Source of the DNA: Nocardia goodfellowii
GTDB lineage: Bacteria > Actinomycetota > Actinomycetes > Mycobacteriales > Mycobacteriaceae
NCBI RefSeq assembly: GCF_017875645.1
Contig: NZ_JAGGMR010000001.1
Coordinates: 4,154,001 to 4,218,000, forward strand
Length of the DNA stretch: 64,000 bases
Reading direction: 5' to 3'
Notes under the pieces: model-generated
Databases searched by the model: none
Seen by the model: the letters and a program-made list of their open reading frames with translations, nothing else
What the model was told of the DNA's origin: nothing
In this document: in pieces, positions 54,400 to 63,057 of the stretch
How positions within the stretch are numbered: the stretch's first letter is position 1
How the letters are laid out: the number at the start of each line of letters is the position of its first letter
Made by a program: the position numbers and the translations under genes

Positions 54400-55437
54400 A
54401 TGGACATCGGTGTGGTGCTGCAATGCACACCCCCAGCCTCCCGTGTGGTCGAACTGGCCAGACAGGCGGAGACGCACGGCTTCTCGCACGTGTGGACCTT
54501 CGACTCGCACCTGCTGTGGCAGGAGCCGTACGTCATCTACAGCCAGATCCTCGGCGCCACAAGGAAAGTGGTGGTAGGTCCGATGGTGACCAACCCCGCC
54601 ACCCGGGATTGGACGGTGACCGCGTCCACGTTCGCGACGCTGAACGACATGTTCGGCAATCGCACCATCTGCGGGATCGGGCGCGGCGACTCCGCGGTGC
54701 GAACGCTGGGCGGCAAGCCGACAACCCTTGCGACACTGCGCGAGTCCATCGAGGTGATCCGGGAACTCGGCAACGGCCGCAGCGCCCGGATCGGGGACAC
54801 CCTGGTGCGGTTGCCCTGGGCGGCGGCTTCCCGGCTGGAGGTGTGGGTGGCGGGTTACGGCCCGCGCGCGCTCGACCTGACCGGGGAGGTCGCCGACGGG
54901 TTCATCCTGCAACTGGCCGACCCGGACATCACCGCGTGGACCATCGCGCGGGTCCGGGCGGCGGCCGAGCGGGCGGGCCGGGATCCCGCCGCGGTGAAAA
55001 TCTGCGTCGCCGCACCGGCTTACGTCACCGACGGCTCCGCGGCCGCCCTGGCGCACGCGCGGGAGCAGTGCCGCTGGTTCGGCGGGATGGTGGGCAATCA
55101 CGTCGCCGATATCGTCGCCAAATACGGTACCGGCGGCGCCGTACCGGCCGCGCTGACCGACTACATCGCGGGCCGGCAGGGCTATGACTACAACCAGCAC
55201 GGCCGCGCCGGGAATACGCACGCGGACTTCGTGCCGGATGTCATCGTCGATCGGTTCTGCCTGATCGGCACTCCGGACGATCAGCTGGCCCGGTTGCGTG
55301 AGCTGGAAAAGCTCGGTGTCGATCAGTTCGCGGTGTATCTGCAGCACGACGCCAAGTCGGCGACGCTGGAGGCCTACGGCGAGTCGATCCTGCCGCGGAT
55401 CGCGCTTCCGGTGGCGGCCACCGAGGTCGTCGGATGA
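54400..55437 (+). CDS. LLM-class flavin/F420 oxidoreductase, TIGR03842 type
   Basis: A 345-residue luciferase-like TIM-barrel protein. MDIGVVLQCTPPASRVVELA, FSHVWTFDSHLLWQEPYVIY, VGPMVTNPATRDWTVTAS and ICGIGRGDSAVRTLGGKP fit the TIGR03842 group. Members are annotated F420-dependent, but the group is also found in bacteria that lack F420, so FMN is possible. It lies between dihydropyrimidinase and the transporter genes in one operon. No dihydropyrimidine dehydrogenase is present in the operon, so this enzyme is the only redox candidate for reducing the pyrimidine ring; that role is an inference. Confidence 0.85.
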   Translation: MDIGVVLQCTPPASRVVELARQAETHGFSHVWTFDSHLLWQEPYVIYSQILGATRKVVVGPMVTNPATRDWTVTASTFATLNDMFGNRTICGIGRGDSAVRTLGGKPTTLATLRESIEVIRELGNGRSARIGDTLVRLPWAAASRLEVWVAGYGPRALDLTGEVADGFILQLADPDITAWTIARVRAAAERAGRDPAAVKICVAAPAYVTDGSAAALAHAREQCRWFGGMVGNHVADIVAKYGTGGAVPAALTDYIAGRQGYDYNQHGRAGNTHADFVPDVIVDRFCLIGTPDDQLARLRELEKLGVDQFAVYLQHDAKSATLEAYGESILPRIALPVAATEVVG

Positions 55438-56324
55438 GCGCGGCGCGCAGCAGGCTCGGGCGCGTGGCCTATCCCGCCGGCGCGCTGCTCCTGCTCGTGG
55501 CGGCATGGGAACTGGTCAAGGCGCTGGTCCCGCCGGGCGGCGTGAGCATCGGCGCCCAGCGGATCCTGCCGCGCACCACCGATGCCGCACTGCCGCATGT
55601 CTGGTCGGTGTTCACGGTGCTCGGGGAACCGGATGGCAAGCGAACCGTCGGGGCCACCCTGCTGCATACCGCGGGGTTCACCTTCGGGCTGGCCATGATG
55701 GCGTTGCTGATCGGCACCGTGATCGGTGTCGGGCTGGCGGTGCTGATGCAGCGCTTCGCGTTCGTGGAACGCGGACTGTTGCCCTACATCGTTGTCTCGC
55801 AGACGGTTCCACTGATCGCCCTGGCGCCGCTCGTCGCGGGCTGGGGCGGCAAGATCGTGATCACGGGGCAGCCGTGGCGGCCGTGGATGAGTATCGCGGT
55901 GATCGCCGCCTATCTGGCGTTCTTCCCGGTGGCGGTGGGCATGCTGCGGGGGCTGCACGCGCCGTCGAAGGCGTCGGTGGAGCTGCTGTACAGCTACTCG
56001 GCCGGCTGGTGGGACACCTTGGTGCACTTGCGTTTTCCCGCCGCCGTCCCGCACTTTCTGCCCGCGCTGCGGCTGGCCGCCGCCGCCTCGGTGATCGGCG
56101 CGGTGGTGGCCGAGATCTCCACCGGCACCGCCGGCGGGATCGGCCGGCAGATCATTGTCTTCTCCCAGCAGGCCACCGGTGATTCGTCCCGGCTGTACGC
56201 GGCCGTGCTCGCCGCGGCGCTGCTGGGTATCGCGGTCACCGCTGTGGTCGCGCTCGCCGAATTCGCGTTACGCCGCTACAGCCGTCCCGCCGGGGCCGGT
56301 CGCTCGTCAGGAGGTACTCGTTGA
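55434..56324 (+). CDS. ABC transporter permease (ThiX/SsuC type) 1
   Basis: A 296-residue permease with about six membrane helices and the EAA-like loop in SVELLYSYSAGWWDTLVHLRFPAAVPHFLPALR, read as GWWDTLVHLRFPAAVPHFL. It belongs to the BPD_transp_1 group used by taurine, nitrate and thiamine-precursor transporters. It overlaps the LLM gene by 4 bp (ATGA). With the second permease, ATPase and NMT1-like binding protein it forms one importer, probably for a pyrimidine base or hydantoin-like compound, judged from operon context. Confidence 0.9.
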   Translation: MSAARSRLGRVAYPAGALLLLVAAWELVKALVPPGGVSIGAQRILPRTTDAALPHVWSVFTVLGEPDGKRTVGATLLHTAGFTFGLAMMALLIGTVIGVGLAVLMQRFAFVERGLLPYIVVSQTVPLIALAPLVAGWGGKIVITGQPWRPWMSIAVIAAYLAFFPVAVGMLRGLHAPSKASVELLYSYSAGWWDTLVHLRFPAAVPHFLPALRLAAAASVIGAVVAEISTGTAGGIGRQIIVFSQQATGDSSRLYAAVLAAALLGIAVTAVVALAEFALRRYSRPAGAGRSSGGTR

Positions 56325-57334
56325 TCGCCAAGCAACGCCCGGCATCGGCAACCGAATCACACGGGGCAGCAGCACCATTCGACATAAGTGCGACGTCTGC
56401 GCCATCGGCCGGGCGGTCCGTGCCCATACCCCCGGGCCGCAGGGCTGATGCTGGATCCGGCTCAGCGACCGCGGCTACCAACTCTGTCGTGCTGTCGACC
56501 GGAGATCCGGAAGCGGCTTCCGAGCCCGCTGCCGGTCCGGTCGCCGCGGTCCAGTTGGCAGGTGTCGGGAAGATCTTCCCGGCGGGCTCGGTCACCGCCC
56601 TGGCGGATGTCTCGCTGACCGTCGGCGCGAGCGAATTCGTTTCGCTCATCGGTCCCTCCGGTTGCGGCAAATCGACCCTGCTGCGGATCGTGGCGGACTT
56701 GGAACAGCCCTCCGGCGGTACCGTCACCGTGCACGGCAAGACCGCACGCCAGGCACGCCTGGACCAGGATTACGGCATCGCGTTCCAGCAGGCCGGGCTG
56801 CTGGACTGGCGCACCGTGCAGGCGAACGTCGAACTTCCGCTGGAGCTGCACAAGGTCCCGAAGGCCGAAAGACGCGGGCGCAGTGCGGAACTCCTGGAAA
56901 TGGCCGGTCTCACCGAATTCGCCACCCGATACCCGCCCGAGCTGTCGGGCGGTATGCAGCAGCGCGTCGCGATCGCGCGGGCACTGGCGCGCAAGCCGTC
57001 GTTGCTGCTGATGGACGAACCGTTCGGCGCGCTCGACGAGATGACCCGCGAACGCATGCAGGCCGAACTGCTCCGGATCACCGCGGAGACCGGCGCCGCG
57101 GTGGTTTTCGTGACGCACTCGATTCCGGAGGCGGTATTCCTGTCGGATCGGGTGGTGGTGATGTCACCGCGTCCCGGCCGCATCACCGGCATCGTCGAAA
57201 CGGGCGGCTGGGGCCGCGCCGAGACAGCGCGCGAGGCGGACGACGTGCGTTCCAGCGCACCGTTCTTCGAGGCGGTCGCCGCGGTCCGCGCGGCATTGCA
57301 CGGCGGCCACGCGCCGGGGCGGGATCACCGATGA
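56321..57334 (+). CDS. ABC transporter ATP-binding protein
   Basis: A 337-residue ATPase with an unusually long N-terminal extension: the first ~75 residues are low-complexity Ala/Ser/Pro, then VAAVQLAGVGKIFPAGSV begins the ATPase. Walker A GPSGCGKS, Q-loop AFQQAGLL, signature LSGGMQQR, Walker B LLLMDEPFGALD and the switch His in FVTHS are all present. The TTG at 56321 has AGGAGG 6 bases upstream and overlaps the permease stop; an internal start nearer residue 50 cannot be excluded. It partners the two flanking permeases. Confidence 0.9.
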   Translation: MIAKQRPASATESHGAAAPFDISATSAPSAGRSVPIPPGRRADAGSGSATAATNSVVLSTGDPEAASEPAAGPVAAVQLAGVGKIFPAGSVTALADVSLTVGASEFVSLIGPSGCGKSTLLRIVADLEQPSGGTVTVHGKTARQARLDQDYGIAFQQAGLLDWRTVQANVELPLELHKVPKAERRGRSAELLEMAGLTEFATRYPPELSGGMQQRVAIARALARKPSLLLMDEPFGALDEMTRERMQAELLRITAETGAAVVFVTHSIPEAVFLSDRVVVMSPRPGRITGIVETGGWGRAETAREADDVRSSAPFFEAVAAVRAALHGGHAPGRDHR

Positions 57335-58101
57335 CGTCGCTGAAATCGCTGCTCCCGCCGCTGCTCTTCGGTCTCGGCGGCCTCGCGCTCTGGCAGCTCC
57401 TGACCGTCGCCGCGGGCGTGCCGTCCTTCCTGCTACCCGCGCCCACCGCCATCGCCGCACAGTTCACCGAGAACTTCGCCCGGATCCTCGAAGCCGCCAC
57501 CGCCACCGGCGCCAACGCCCTGGTGGGCTTGCTCGTCGGCGCGGTGCTGGGGATCGTCGCCGCGATGGTGGCGGTGCGCTTCCAGGTCGTCGACGGATTG
57601 CTCAGTCCGATGGCCGCCGCGGCCGCCGCCGTGCCGATCGTGGCGCTGGCGCCGCTGTTGAATTCGATGTACTCGACCACCACCGACACCCCGCGCCGGA
57701 TGGTCGTCACGATCGTGGTGTTCTTCCCGGTGTTCGTCAGCACCGCCAAGGGGCTGCGCCAGGTACCGCAGGTGCACCAGGACCTGATGACCTCCTATGC
57801 CGCCGGCGGCTGGCAGGTCACCCGCACCGTCCGGCTGCCCGCCGCGCTGCCGTATCTGTTCACCGGACTGCGCATCGCCGCACCGGGCGCGGTGATCGCC
57901 GCGATCATCGCCGAGTATTTCGGCGGTCTGCAGAACGGCCTCGGCTCGCGCATCATCTCCGCCGCCTCGAACACCGCCTACCCCCGGGCCTGGGCGTACG
58001 TCGCGGGGGCCATGCTCGTCGGCCTGATCTTCCTCGCCGCCGTCGTTTTTCTCGAATTGCTCACCCGCAAGCCAAGGCTCGTCCTCAGGAGAACCACATG
58101 A
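57331..58101 (+). CDS. ABC transporter permease (ThiX/SsuC type) 2
   Basis: A 256-residue permease with about six helices. LPAPTAIAAQFTENFARIL near the start and the EAA-like loop in SYAAGGWQVTRTVRLPAALP are typical. It overlaps the ATPase gene by 4 bp (ATGA). Two different permease genes imply a heterodimeric membrane channel. Confidence 0.9.
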   Translation: MTSLKSLLPPLLFGLGGLALWQLLTVAAGVPSFLLPAPTAIAAQFTENFARILEAATATGANALVGLLVGAVLGIVAAMVAVRFQVVDGLLSPMAAAAAAVPIVALAPLLNSMYSTTTDTPRRMVVTIVVFFPVFVSTAKGLRQVPQVHQDLMTSYAAGGWQVTRTVRLPAALPYLFTGLRIAAPGAVIAAIIAEYFGGLQNGLGSRIISAASNTAYPRAWAYVAGAMLVGLIFLAAVVFLELLTRKPRLVLRRTT

Positions 58102-59240
58102 CCAGACCCACCCGGAGATTGCGCGCCTGTCTGGCGCTGGCGGTGCTCGCCGCGGCGGCACTGACCGGCTGCAGCACGACCGAGGGCGATTCGGGTACCA
58201 CCGCCGACGGCCTCACCAAGGTTCGCCTGCAATTGCAGTGGTTCAAACAGGGCCAGTTCGCGGGCTACCTGGCCGCGGTCGATCAGGGCTTCTATCGAGA
58301 GCAGGGGCTGTCCGTCGAAATCCTGGACGGCGGAACCGATATCGTGCCGCAGACCGTGCTCGCGCAGGGCCAGGCCGATTACGCGGTGGCCTGGGTCCCG
58401 AAGGCCCTGGCCTCCCGGGAAGCGGGCGCGGGCATCACCGAGGTGGCGCAGATCTTCCAGCGGTCGGGCACCAAGCAGGTGGCGTTCAAGTCCGACAATA
58501 TCGCCAACGCGGCGGCGCTACGCGGCAAGACCGTCGGAAACTGGGGCTACGGCAATGAATTCGAACTCTTCGCGGGCATGACCAAAGCGGGGCTCGATCC
58601 CGCTCGCGACGTCAAACTCGTGCAGCAGCAGTTCGACATGAACGCTTTCCTCGCCAAGGACATCAACGCCGCCCAGGCCATGTCCTACAACGAGTACGCC
58701 CAGCTGTTGGAGACCAAGAACCCCGCCACCGGAAAGCTCTACACCGCAGACGATTTCACCACCATCGACTGGAACGACGCGGGGGTGGCGATGCTGCAGG
58801 ACGCGATCTGGGCCAACACCGCGAAACTCGCGGATCCGGGATACCAGGACCAGACCGTGCGTTTCCTGGCCGCTTCCCTGAAGGGCTGGGCCTTCTGCCG
58901 CGACAACGTGGACAAATGCCGCGACATCACGGTCGCCGCGGGCAGCACGCTCGGCGCCAGCCACCAGCAGTGGCAGATCAACGAGGTGAACAAGCTGATC
59001 TGGCCGTCACCGGCCGGGATCGGGATGGTCGACCGGGCGGCATGGGATCGAACGGTGCGGATCGCCAAGGAAACCCGCAACGCCGAAGGTGCGACCGTGC
59101 TGCGCAAGGACCCCGACCCGAGCGCCTACACCAGCGAATACGTCACCAAGGCCCTGCAACTGCTGAAAGACGGTGGAATCGATGTCACCGGAACGGGTTA
59201 CCAGCCCATCCAGGTGACGCTGACGGAAGGTGGGAAATGA
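58098..59240 (+). CDS. NMT1/THI5-like substrate-binding lipoprotein
   Basis: A 380-residue lipoprotein with an LTGC lipobox (Cys25). The mature protein has VRLQLQWFKQGQFAGYLAAV, GFYREQGLSVEILDGG and AQGQADYAVAWVPKAL, which place it in the NMT1 (PF09084) family that binds pyrimidine-type thiamine precursors, riboflavin or related rings. In this operon the ligand is more likely a pyrimidine base or its reduced form. It overlaps the upstream permease (ATGA) and the downstream aminotransferase (ATGA). Confidence 0.9.
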   Translation: MTRPTRRLRACLALAVLAAAALTGCSTTEGDSGTTADGLTKVRLQLQWFKQGQFAGYLAAVDQGFYREQGLSVEILDGGTDIVPQTVLAQGQADYAVAWVPKALASREAGAGITEVAQIFQRSGTKQVAFKSDNIANAAALRGKTVGNWGYGNEFELFAGMTKAGLDPARDVKLVQQQFDMNAFLAKDINAAQAMSYNEYAQLLETKNPATGKLYTADDFTTIDWNDAGVAMLQDAIWANTAKLADPGYQDQTVRFLAASLKGWAFCRDNVDKCRDITVAAGSTLGASHQQWQINEVNKLIWPSPAGIGMVDRAAWDRTVRIAKETRNAEGATVLRKDPDPSAYTSEYVTKALQLLKDGGIDVTGTGYQPIQVTLTEGGK

Positions 59241-60550
59241 GCGCAGCTGATCATGTCTTCTATCCCTGGAGCGTGCAGGGTGGCCCGAATCCGCCGATGA
59301 TCACGGGGGCGTCCGGCTCCTGGTTCTGGGACGAGCACGGCAAGAAGTATCTGGACTTCTCCTCCCAGCTGGTCAACGTCAATATCGGCCACCAGCATCC
59401 GGAGTTGATCGCCGCCATCGTCGAGCAGGCGCAACTGCTGGCCACCATCTCACCCACCGTCGGCAATCAGGCGCGCAGTGAGCTGGCCCGGCTGATCACC
59501 GAACGCGCACCGGGACAACTGAATCGGATCCTGTTCACGACCGGCGGCGCGGAAGCGGTCGAGCACGCGGTGCGACTGGCGCGCAGCTGCACCGGCCGGA
59601 CCAAGATGCTGGCCGCCTACCGTTCGTATCACGGCGGTACGGGCACCGCGATCGGCCTGACCGGAGAACCGCGACGCTGGGGCGCGGAGCCGACCAATGT
59701 CGACGTGACCCGGTTCTTCGCGCCCTACCCCTACCGATCACCGTGGGGCACAAGCAGTCCCGAAGAGGAGACGGCGGCGGCGCTGAGTCATCTGCGGCAG
59801 GTGATCGAGCTGGAGGGCCCGAACCACATCGCGGGCCTGATCCTGGAAACCGTCGTCGGCACCAACGGTGTCCTCGTCCCGCCGCCCGGCTATCTCGCGG
59901 GCGTGCGGGCGCTGTGCGACGAGTTCGGCATCGTCTATATCGCCGACGAGGTGATGGTCGGCTTCGGCCGGGTCGGCGAGTGGTTCGCGGTCCAGGCCTG
60001 GGAGGTCGAACCCGACATCATCACCTTCGCGAAAGGCGTGAACTCCGGTTATGTCCCGCTCGGCGGCGTCCTCATCGCCGAACGGATCGCGCAACGCTAC
60101 GACGACACCCTGTATCCGGGTGGCCTCACCTATGCGGGTCACCCGCTCGCCTGCGCGGCGGGTGTGGCCTCCATCGGCATCTTCGAACGCGACGGCATCC
60201 TCGACCACGTCCGGACCGTCGGGGCGGACGTGCTCGGTAAAGGCTTGCAGGAGTTGGCGAGTCGGCATCCCAGCATCGGCGAGGTGCGCGGGCTGGGGTT
60301 CTTCTGGGCGCTGGAACTGGTCCGCGATCCGGCCACCCGGGAGCCGCTGATCCCGTTCGCCGCCACCGGTGCGGCGGCCGAGCCGATGCTGCGCGTGACG
60401 GCCGCCGCCAAGGAGCGCGGCGTGTGGCCGTTCAACGCGGGCAATCGATTCCAGATCGCGCCGCCGTTGACCACGTCCGCCGATGACCTGCGCACCGGGC
60501 TGGAACTCGTCGACGAGGTGCTGGAGGTGGCCGACGAATACGTGCGCTGA
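59237..60550 (+). CDS. Class III aminotransferase, probable beta-alanine transaminase
   Basis: A 437-residue PLP-dependent class III aminotransferase. FTTGGAEAVEHAVRLAR and YRSYHGGTGTAIGLTG bind the cofactor phosphate, IVYIADEVMVGFGRVGEW holds the conserved Asp, and IITFAKGVNSGYVPLGG the PLP Lys. In the operon context it most likely removes the amino group from beta-alanine (or beta-aminoisobutyrate) to give malonate semialdehyde, completing reductive pyrimidine breakdown. The ATG overlaps the binding-protein stop by 4 bp. It is the last gene of the operon; the convergent DDN-type gene follows. Confidence 0.9.
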   Translation: MSAADHVFYPWSVQGGPNPPMITGASGSWFWDEHGKKYLDFSSQLVNVNIGHQHPELIAAIVEQAQLLATISPTVGNQARSELARLITERAPGQLNRILFTTGGAEAVEHAVRLARSCTGRTKMLAAYRSYHGGTGTAIGLTGEPRRWGAEPTNVDVTRFFAPYPYRSPWGTSSPEEETAAALSHLRQVIELEGPNHIAGLILETVVGTNGVLVPPPGYLAGVRALCDEFGIVYIADEVMVGFGRVGEWFAVQAWEVEPDIITFAKGVNSGYVPLGGVLIAERIAQRYDDTLYPGGLTYAGHPLACAAGVASIGIFERDGILDHVRTVGADVLGKGLQELASRHPSIGEVRGLGFFWALELVRDPATREPLIPFAATGAAAEPMLRVTAAAKERGVWPFNAGNRFQIAPPLTTSADDLRTGLELVDEVLEVADEYVR

Positions 60551-60553
60551 CCC

Positions 60554-61057
60554 TCACTTCGGGGTGAGCTCGATGACTACGCCGCCCAGCTTCCAGGTCT
60601 GATAGATGTCGGCCTTGACCGGGGAACCGTCCTGGGCGAACCCGATGCCGTTGAACTTGGCGTTGGTCGGGTTGTCCCGGGCGATCACCTCGAACAGCCG
60701 CATCACGTCCAGCTCGCCGGTGTGCACGCGCGGATCGAACTCGCGCGGCTTGCCGCCCATCGAGGCGGTCACCGGCGTGCCGGGGCGCAGGTTCTGCACC
60801 CAGGGCCGCAGGGCGGTGCCGATCAGGATGGCGCCGTCGTGGCGGGTGTAGGCCACGGGCACGTCGAATACCTTGCCCGATTTGCGTCCCACCACGTGCA
60901 GGACCAGTAACCGTTTGCCGATCACCCGGGACAGTCCGGGAACGCGCAGCAGGGTGCGGACGATCGAGTTGACCAGTTGCTGCCGCTTCATCAGTGGCTC
61001 GGGGCCACTGGTTGTCGGTGTGCCGAAAGGGTTTTCGGCGGGTTTGTGCTCGCTCAT
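60554..61057 (-). CDS. DDN-type F420-dependent nitroreductase family protein
   Basis: A 167-residue protein of the deazaflavin-dependent nitroreductase (DUF385, DDN) family. VIGKRLLVLHVVGRKSGK followed by VFDVPVAYTRHDGAILIGTA and WVQNLRPGTPVTASMGGK form the split beta-barrel that binds F420. The substrate is unknown; relatives reduce quinones or act in redox defence. The ATG at 61057 has GAGCGAG-like purines upstream only. It converges with the aminotransferase gene, 3 bp apart, and diverges from the ArsC-like gene. Confidence 0.85.
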   Translation of the reverse strand: MSEHKPAENPFGTPTTSGPEPLMKRQQLVNSIVRTLLRVPGLSRVIGKRLLVLHVVGRKSGKVFDVPVAYTRHDGAILIGTALRPWVQNLRPGTPVTASMGGKPREFDPRVHTGELDVMRLFEVIARDNPTNAKFNGIGFAQDGSPVKADIYQTWKLGGVVIELTPK

Positions 61058-61153
61058 GGCACCAGTATCGTCCGGGCCGGCGAACGCCGCGGCGGACTCG
61101 CCCCGCCGGGCCGGCAGTCCGGCCCGCGCCGGCGCGCCTTTAATCTGGACGCC

Positions 61154-61513
61154 ATGACGACCGAGATCTGGCACAACCCGCGCTGCACCAAGAGCCGCAC
61201 CGCGATGGCGCACCTGGACGCGGCCGGGATCGACTACACCGAGCGTCGCTACCTCGACCAGCCGCCGACCGCGGCGGAGCTGCGTGACGTGCTGAAACGG
61301 CTGGGCGCCGAGCCGTGGGACATCACCCGCACCGGCGAACCGGCCGCCAAGGATCTCGGCATGGCGAGCTGGGGTCGCACCGCCGCCGATCGCGATCGCT
61401 GGATCGACGCGCTCGCCGCGAATCCCCAGCTGATCCAGCGGCCGATCGTCCTCACCCGCGACGGCGGAGCGGTCGTGGCCCGCAGCGACGAAGCACTGCG
61501 TCAGCTGGACTGA
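61154..61513 (+). CDS. ArsC/Spx-family protein (arsenate reductase-like)
   Basis: A 119-residue thioredoxin-fold protein with IWHNPRCTKSR at the N-terminus, containing the single catalytic Cys of the glutaredoxin-linked ArsC/YffB family (CxxS rather than CxxC), and IQRPIVLTRDGGAVVARS at the C-terminus, which holds the family's conserved RPIV. Annotation as arsenate reductase is common, but no ars genes are nearby, so a YffB-like role is as likely. It diverges from the DDN-type gene. Confidence 0.85.
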   Translation: MTTEIWHNPRCTKSRTAMAHLDAAGIDYTERRYLDQPPTAAELRDVLKRLGAEPWDITRTGEPAAKDLGMASWGRTAADRDRWIDALAANPQLIQRPIVLTRDGGAVVARSDEALRQLD

Positions 61514-61534
61514 ATCGCTGTAGGGTCGGCGAAT

Positions 61535-62215
61535 ATGAAGGTACAACTGCGCCACAATCCCGCCTCCACGATCGCGCGGTGCTTCCTGGCGGGCGGCGAG
61601 CCGATGCGCGTGGAAAGCGGTGCGATGGTGGCCCATTCGGCCGGCGTCACGCTGCAGGCCAAAGCCGAGGGCGGAATCCTGGCCGGGCTCAAGCGTTCGG
61701 TGCTGTCCGGGGAATCGTTCTTCGTGTCCACCTTCACCGCGCCGCCGCAGGGCGGCTGGGTGGATGTGGCGCCCGCGCTCCCCGGGGACATGCTCAACCT
61801 GCAGATCACCCAGGATCGCCCGTATTTCATCAGCCGCGGCGGGTGGACGGCCAATTCCCATGGCGTGCAGGTGGAAAGCAAATGGGGCGGCTTCGCGAAT
61901 CTCTTCGGCGGCGAGGGCGGGTTCGGCTTGCGCGCGCACGGTGACGGCGAGGTCGTGGTCGGCGTGTTCGGCGCGATCGATGTCGTCGACTTGCAGCCGG
62001 GCGAGCCGATCACCATCGACACGGGGCATGTGGTGGCCTACGACCTGGCGATGAATTTCACCATCCGGCGCGCGGTGTCCGGGCGATCGATTCAGTCGCT
62101 GAAATCCGGCGAGGGGTTCGTCTTCGATTTCGTCGGTCCCGGCCGGGTGCTGCTGCAGACCCGCAATCCCGGTGCTTTCGCGGCGTGGGCCGGTTCGGTC
62201 GCTTCGACCAGCTGA
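61535..62215 (+). CDS. AIM24 family protein
   Basis: A 226-residue AIM24 (PF01987) protein with VESGAMVAHSAGVTLQAKAE, GGWVDVAPALPGDMLNLQI, FGAIDVVDLQPGEPITIDTGHVVAYD (in parts) and a C-terminal GPGRVLLQTRNPGAF. The fold is a double-stranded beta-helix-like repeat. The bacterial family has no established function, though annotations sometimes link it to tryptophan-attenuation-related proteins through the TRAP-like fold. It follows the ArsC-like gene by 21 bp and may be co-transcribed with it. Confidence 0.85.
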   Translation: MKVQLRHNPASTIARCFLAGGEPMRVESGAMVAHSAGVTLQAKAEGGILAGLKRSVLSGESFFVSTFTAPPQGGWVDVAPALPGDMLNLQITQDRPYFISRGGWTANSHGVQVESKWGGFANLFGGEGGFGLRAHGDGEVVVGVFGAIDVVDLQPGEPITIDTGHVVAYDLAMNFTIRRAVSGRSIQSLKSGEGFVFDFVGPGRVLLQTRNPGAFAAWAGSVASTS

Positions 62216-62270
62216 TATTCCCAGCGATTGCGTGGTGAGGGTTTCAACGCGAGGATGTCACCTGGAGTTC

Positions 62271-62327
62271 ATGAGTGCGACGCGGGCAACCGGGATGCTG
62301 TGGGCTCCTGATCCTGCCCCTCGATAG
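62271..62327 (+). CDS. Possible 18-residue ORF
   Basis: An ATG with GGAG 5 bases upstream opens a frame encoding MSATRATGMLWAPDPAPR and ending TAG. It precedes a second tiny ORF by 13 bp. Either may be a real peptide or part of a leader RNA; no family is recognised. Confidence 0.3.
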   Translation: MSATRATGMLWAPDPAPR

Positions 62328-62340
62328 AAAGACTTACTCC

Positions 62341-62412
62341 ATGGAGATCCTCGCTGTGCTGGCCGCCCTCGTCCAGAACGTGCTCAACCTGAGCACCCTC
62401 AGCGCCGGCTGA
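62341..62412 (+). CDS. Possible 23-residue hydrophobic peptide
   Basis: The ATG follows GATAGAAAG by 9 bases. The peptide starts MEILAVLAALVQNVLNLST and is almost wholly hydrophobic, as in small membrane peptides or type I toxin peptides. A strong terminator begins 18 bp after its stop, giving it the look of a discrete transcription unit. Nothing in the sequence proves translation. Confidence 0.45.
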   Translation: MEILAVLAALVQNVLNLSTLSAG

Positions 62413-62430
62413 CGCACCGCGCACCACCGC

Positions 62431-62460
62431 AACGGCCCGCCGGTATTCCGGCGGGCCGTT
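62431..62460 (+). terminator. Strong terminator hairpin
   Basis: A perfect 13-bp stem starting AACGGCCCGCCGG closes a TATT loop, with T bases after it on the plus strand. It directly abuts the stop codon of the convergent NUDIX gene and can serve both directions. Confidence 0.75.
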
Positions 62461-62967
62461 TCATGCGAGGAGGTCCTCGACGATCACCCGGGTGTCGGGG
62501 ACGAAGGGCCAGTTCGGGTCCGCCAGGTGCGCGCGTAGTTCGGCATCGGTCCACCACCAACCGTCGGCGATCTCCTCGGGCTGATGCCGGATCGGCCCGT
62601 CGTAACGCAGTTCATAGGCGAACAGGTGACAGCGCATGGGCTTGCCGTTCCATTCGCCGTCCCACGCGGCGGCGGCCATCGGCAACGGACTCGTGCCCGC
62701 AGGCACGACGATGCCGAGTTCCTCCGCCAGTTCCCGTACCGCCGTCTGCTCGGGATCTTCGCCCGGACCCACCACGCCGCCGGCCAGACAATCGTGCATA
62801 CCCGCGAACACCATCTTCGTCTCGGTACGCCGGTGCACGTAGACCCGCGCACCGTCCGGCGAGCGGACCAGCACACCGGCGCTGGCATGCCACAGCCCCT
62901 CGCGATAGACCAGTGCCCGGTCCTCGGCACCGACGACCCGGCCCATCCGGTCATAGACCGCGATCAT
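62461..62967 (-). CDS. NUDIX hydrolase
   Basis: A 168-residue NUDIX protein. The box is GGVVGPGEDPEQTAVRELAEELGI, read here as GGVVGPGED followed by AVRELAEELGI, with the REx2EE metal-binding core intact. The N-terminal IAVYDRMGRVVGAEDRALVY and GLWHASAGVLVRS resemble the group that includes isopentenyl-diphosphate isomerase-like and YfcD-type hydrolases; the substrate is unknown. The ATG at 62967 is chosen; a GTG at 63006 would add 13 residues. It diverges from the DUF385 gene at 63058. Confidence 0.88.
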   Translation of the reverse strand: MIAVYDRMGRVVGAEDRALVYREGLWHASAGVLVRSPDGARVYVHRRTETKMVFAGMHDCLAGGVVGPGEDPEQTAVRELAEELGIVVPAGTSPLPMAAAAWDGEWNGKPMRCHLFAYELRYDGPIRHQPEEIADGWWWTDAELRAHLADPNWPFVPDTRVIVEDLLA

Positions 62968-63057
62968 TTCACTCTGCTGCGGCTGGGAGTTCGGCTGCGC
63001 TGACACCGGCCGAGAGTACCGTGAGGTCAGCGCGTTCCCCGATGAGAGGACCGGCCC

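Noticed and set aside
61154..61513. Arsenic resistance determinant
   Set aside because: No arsB/acr3 or arsR gene is near; the protein fits the wider ArsC/Spx/YffB family equally well.
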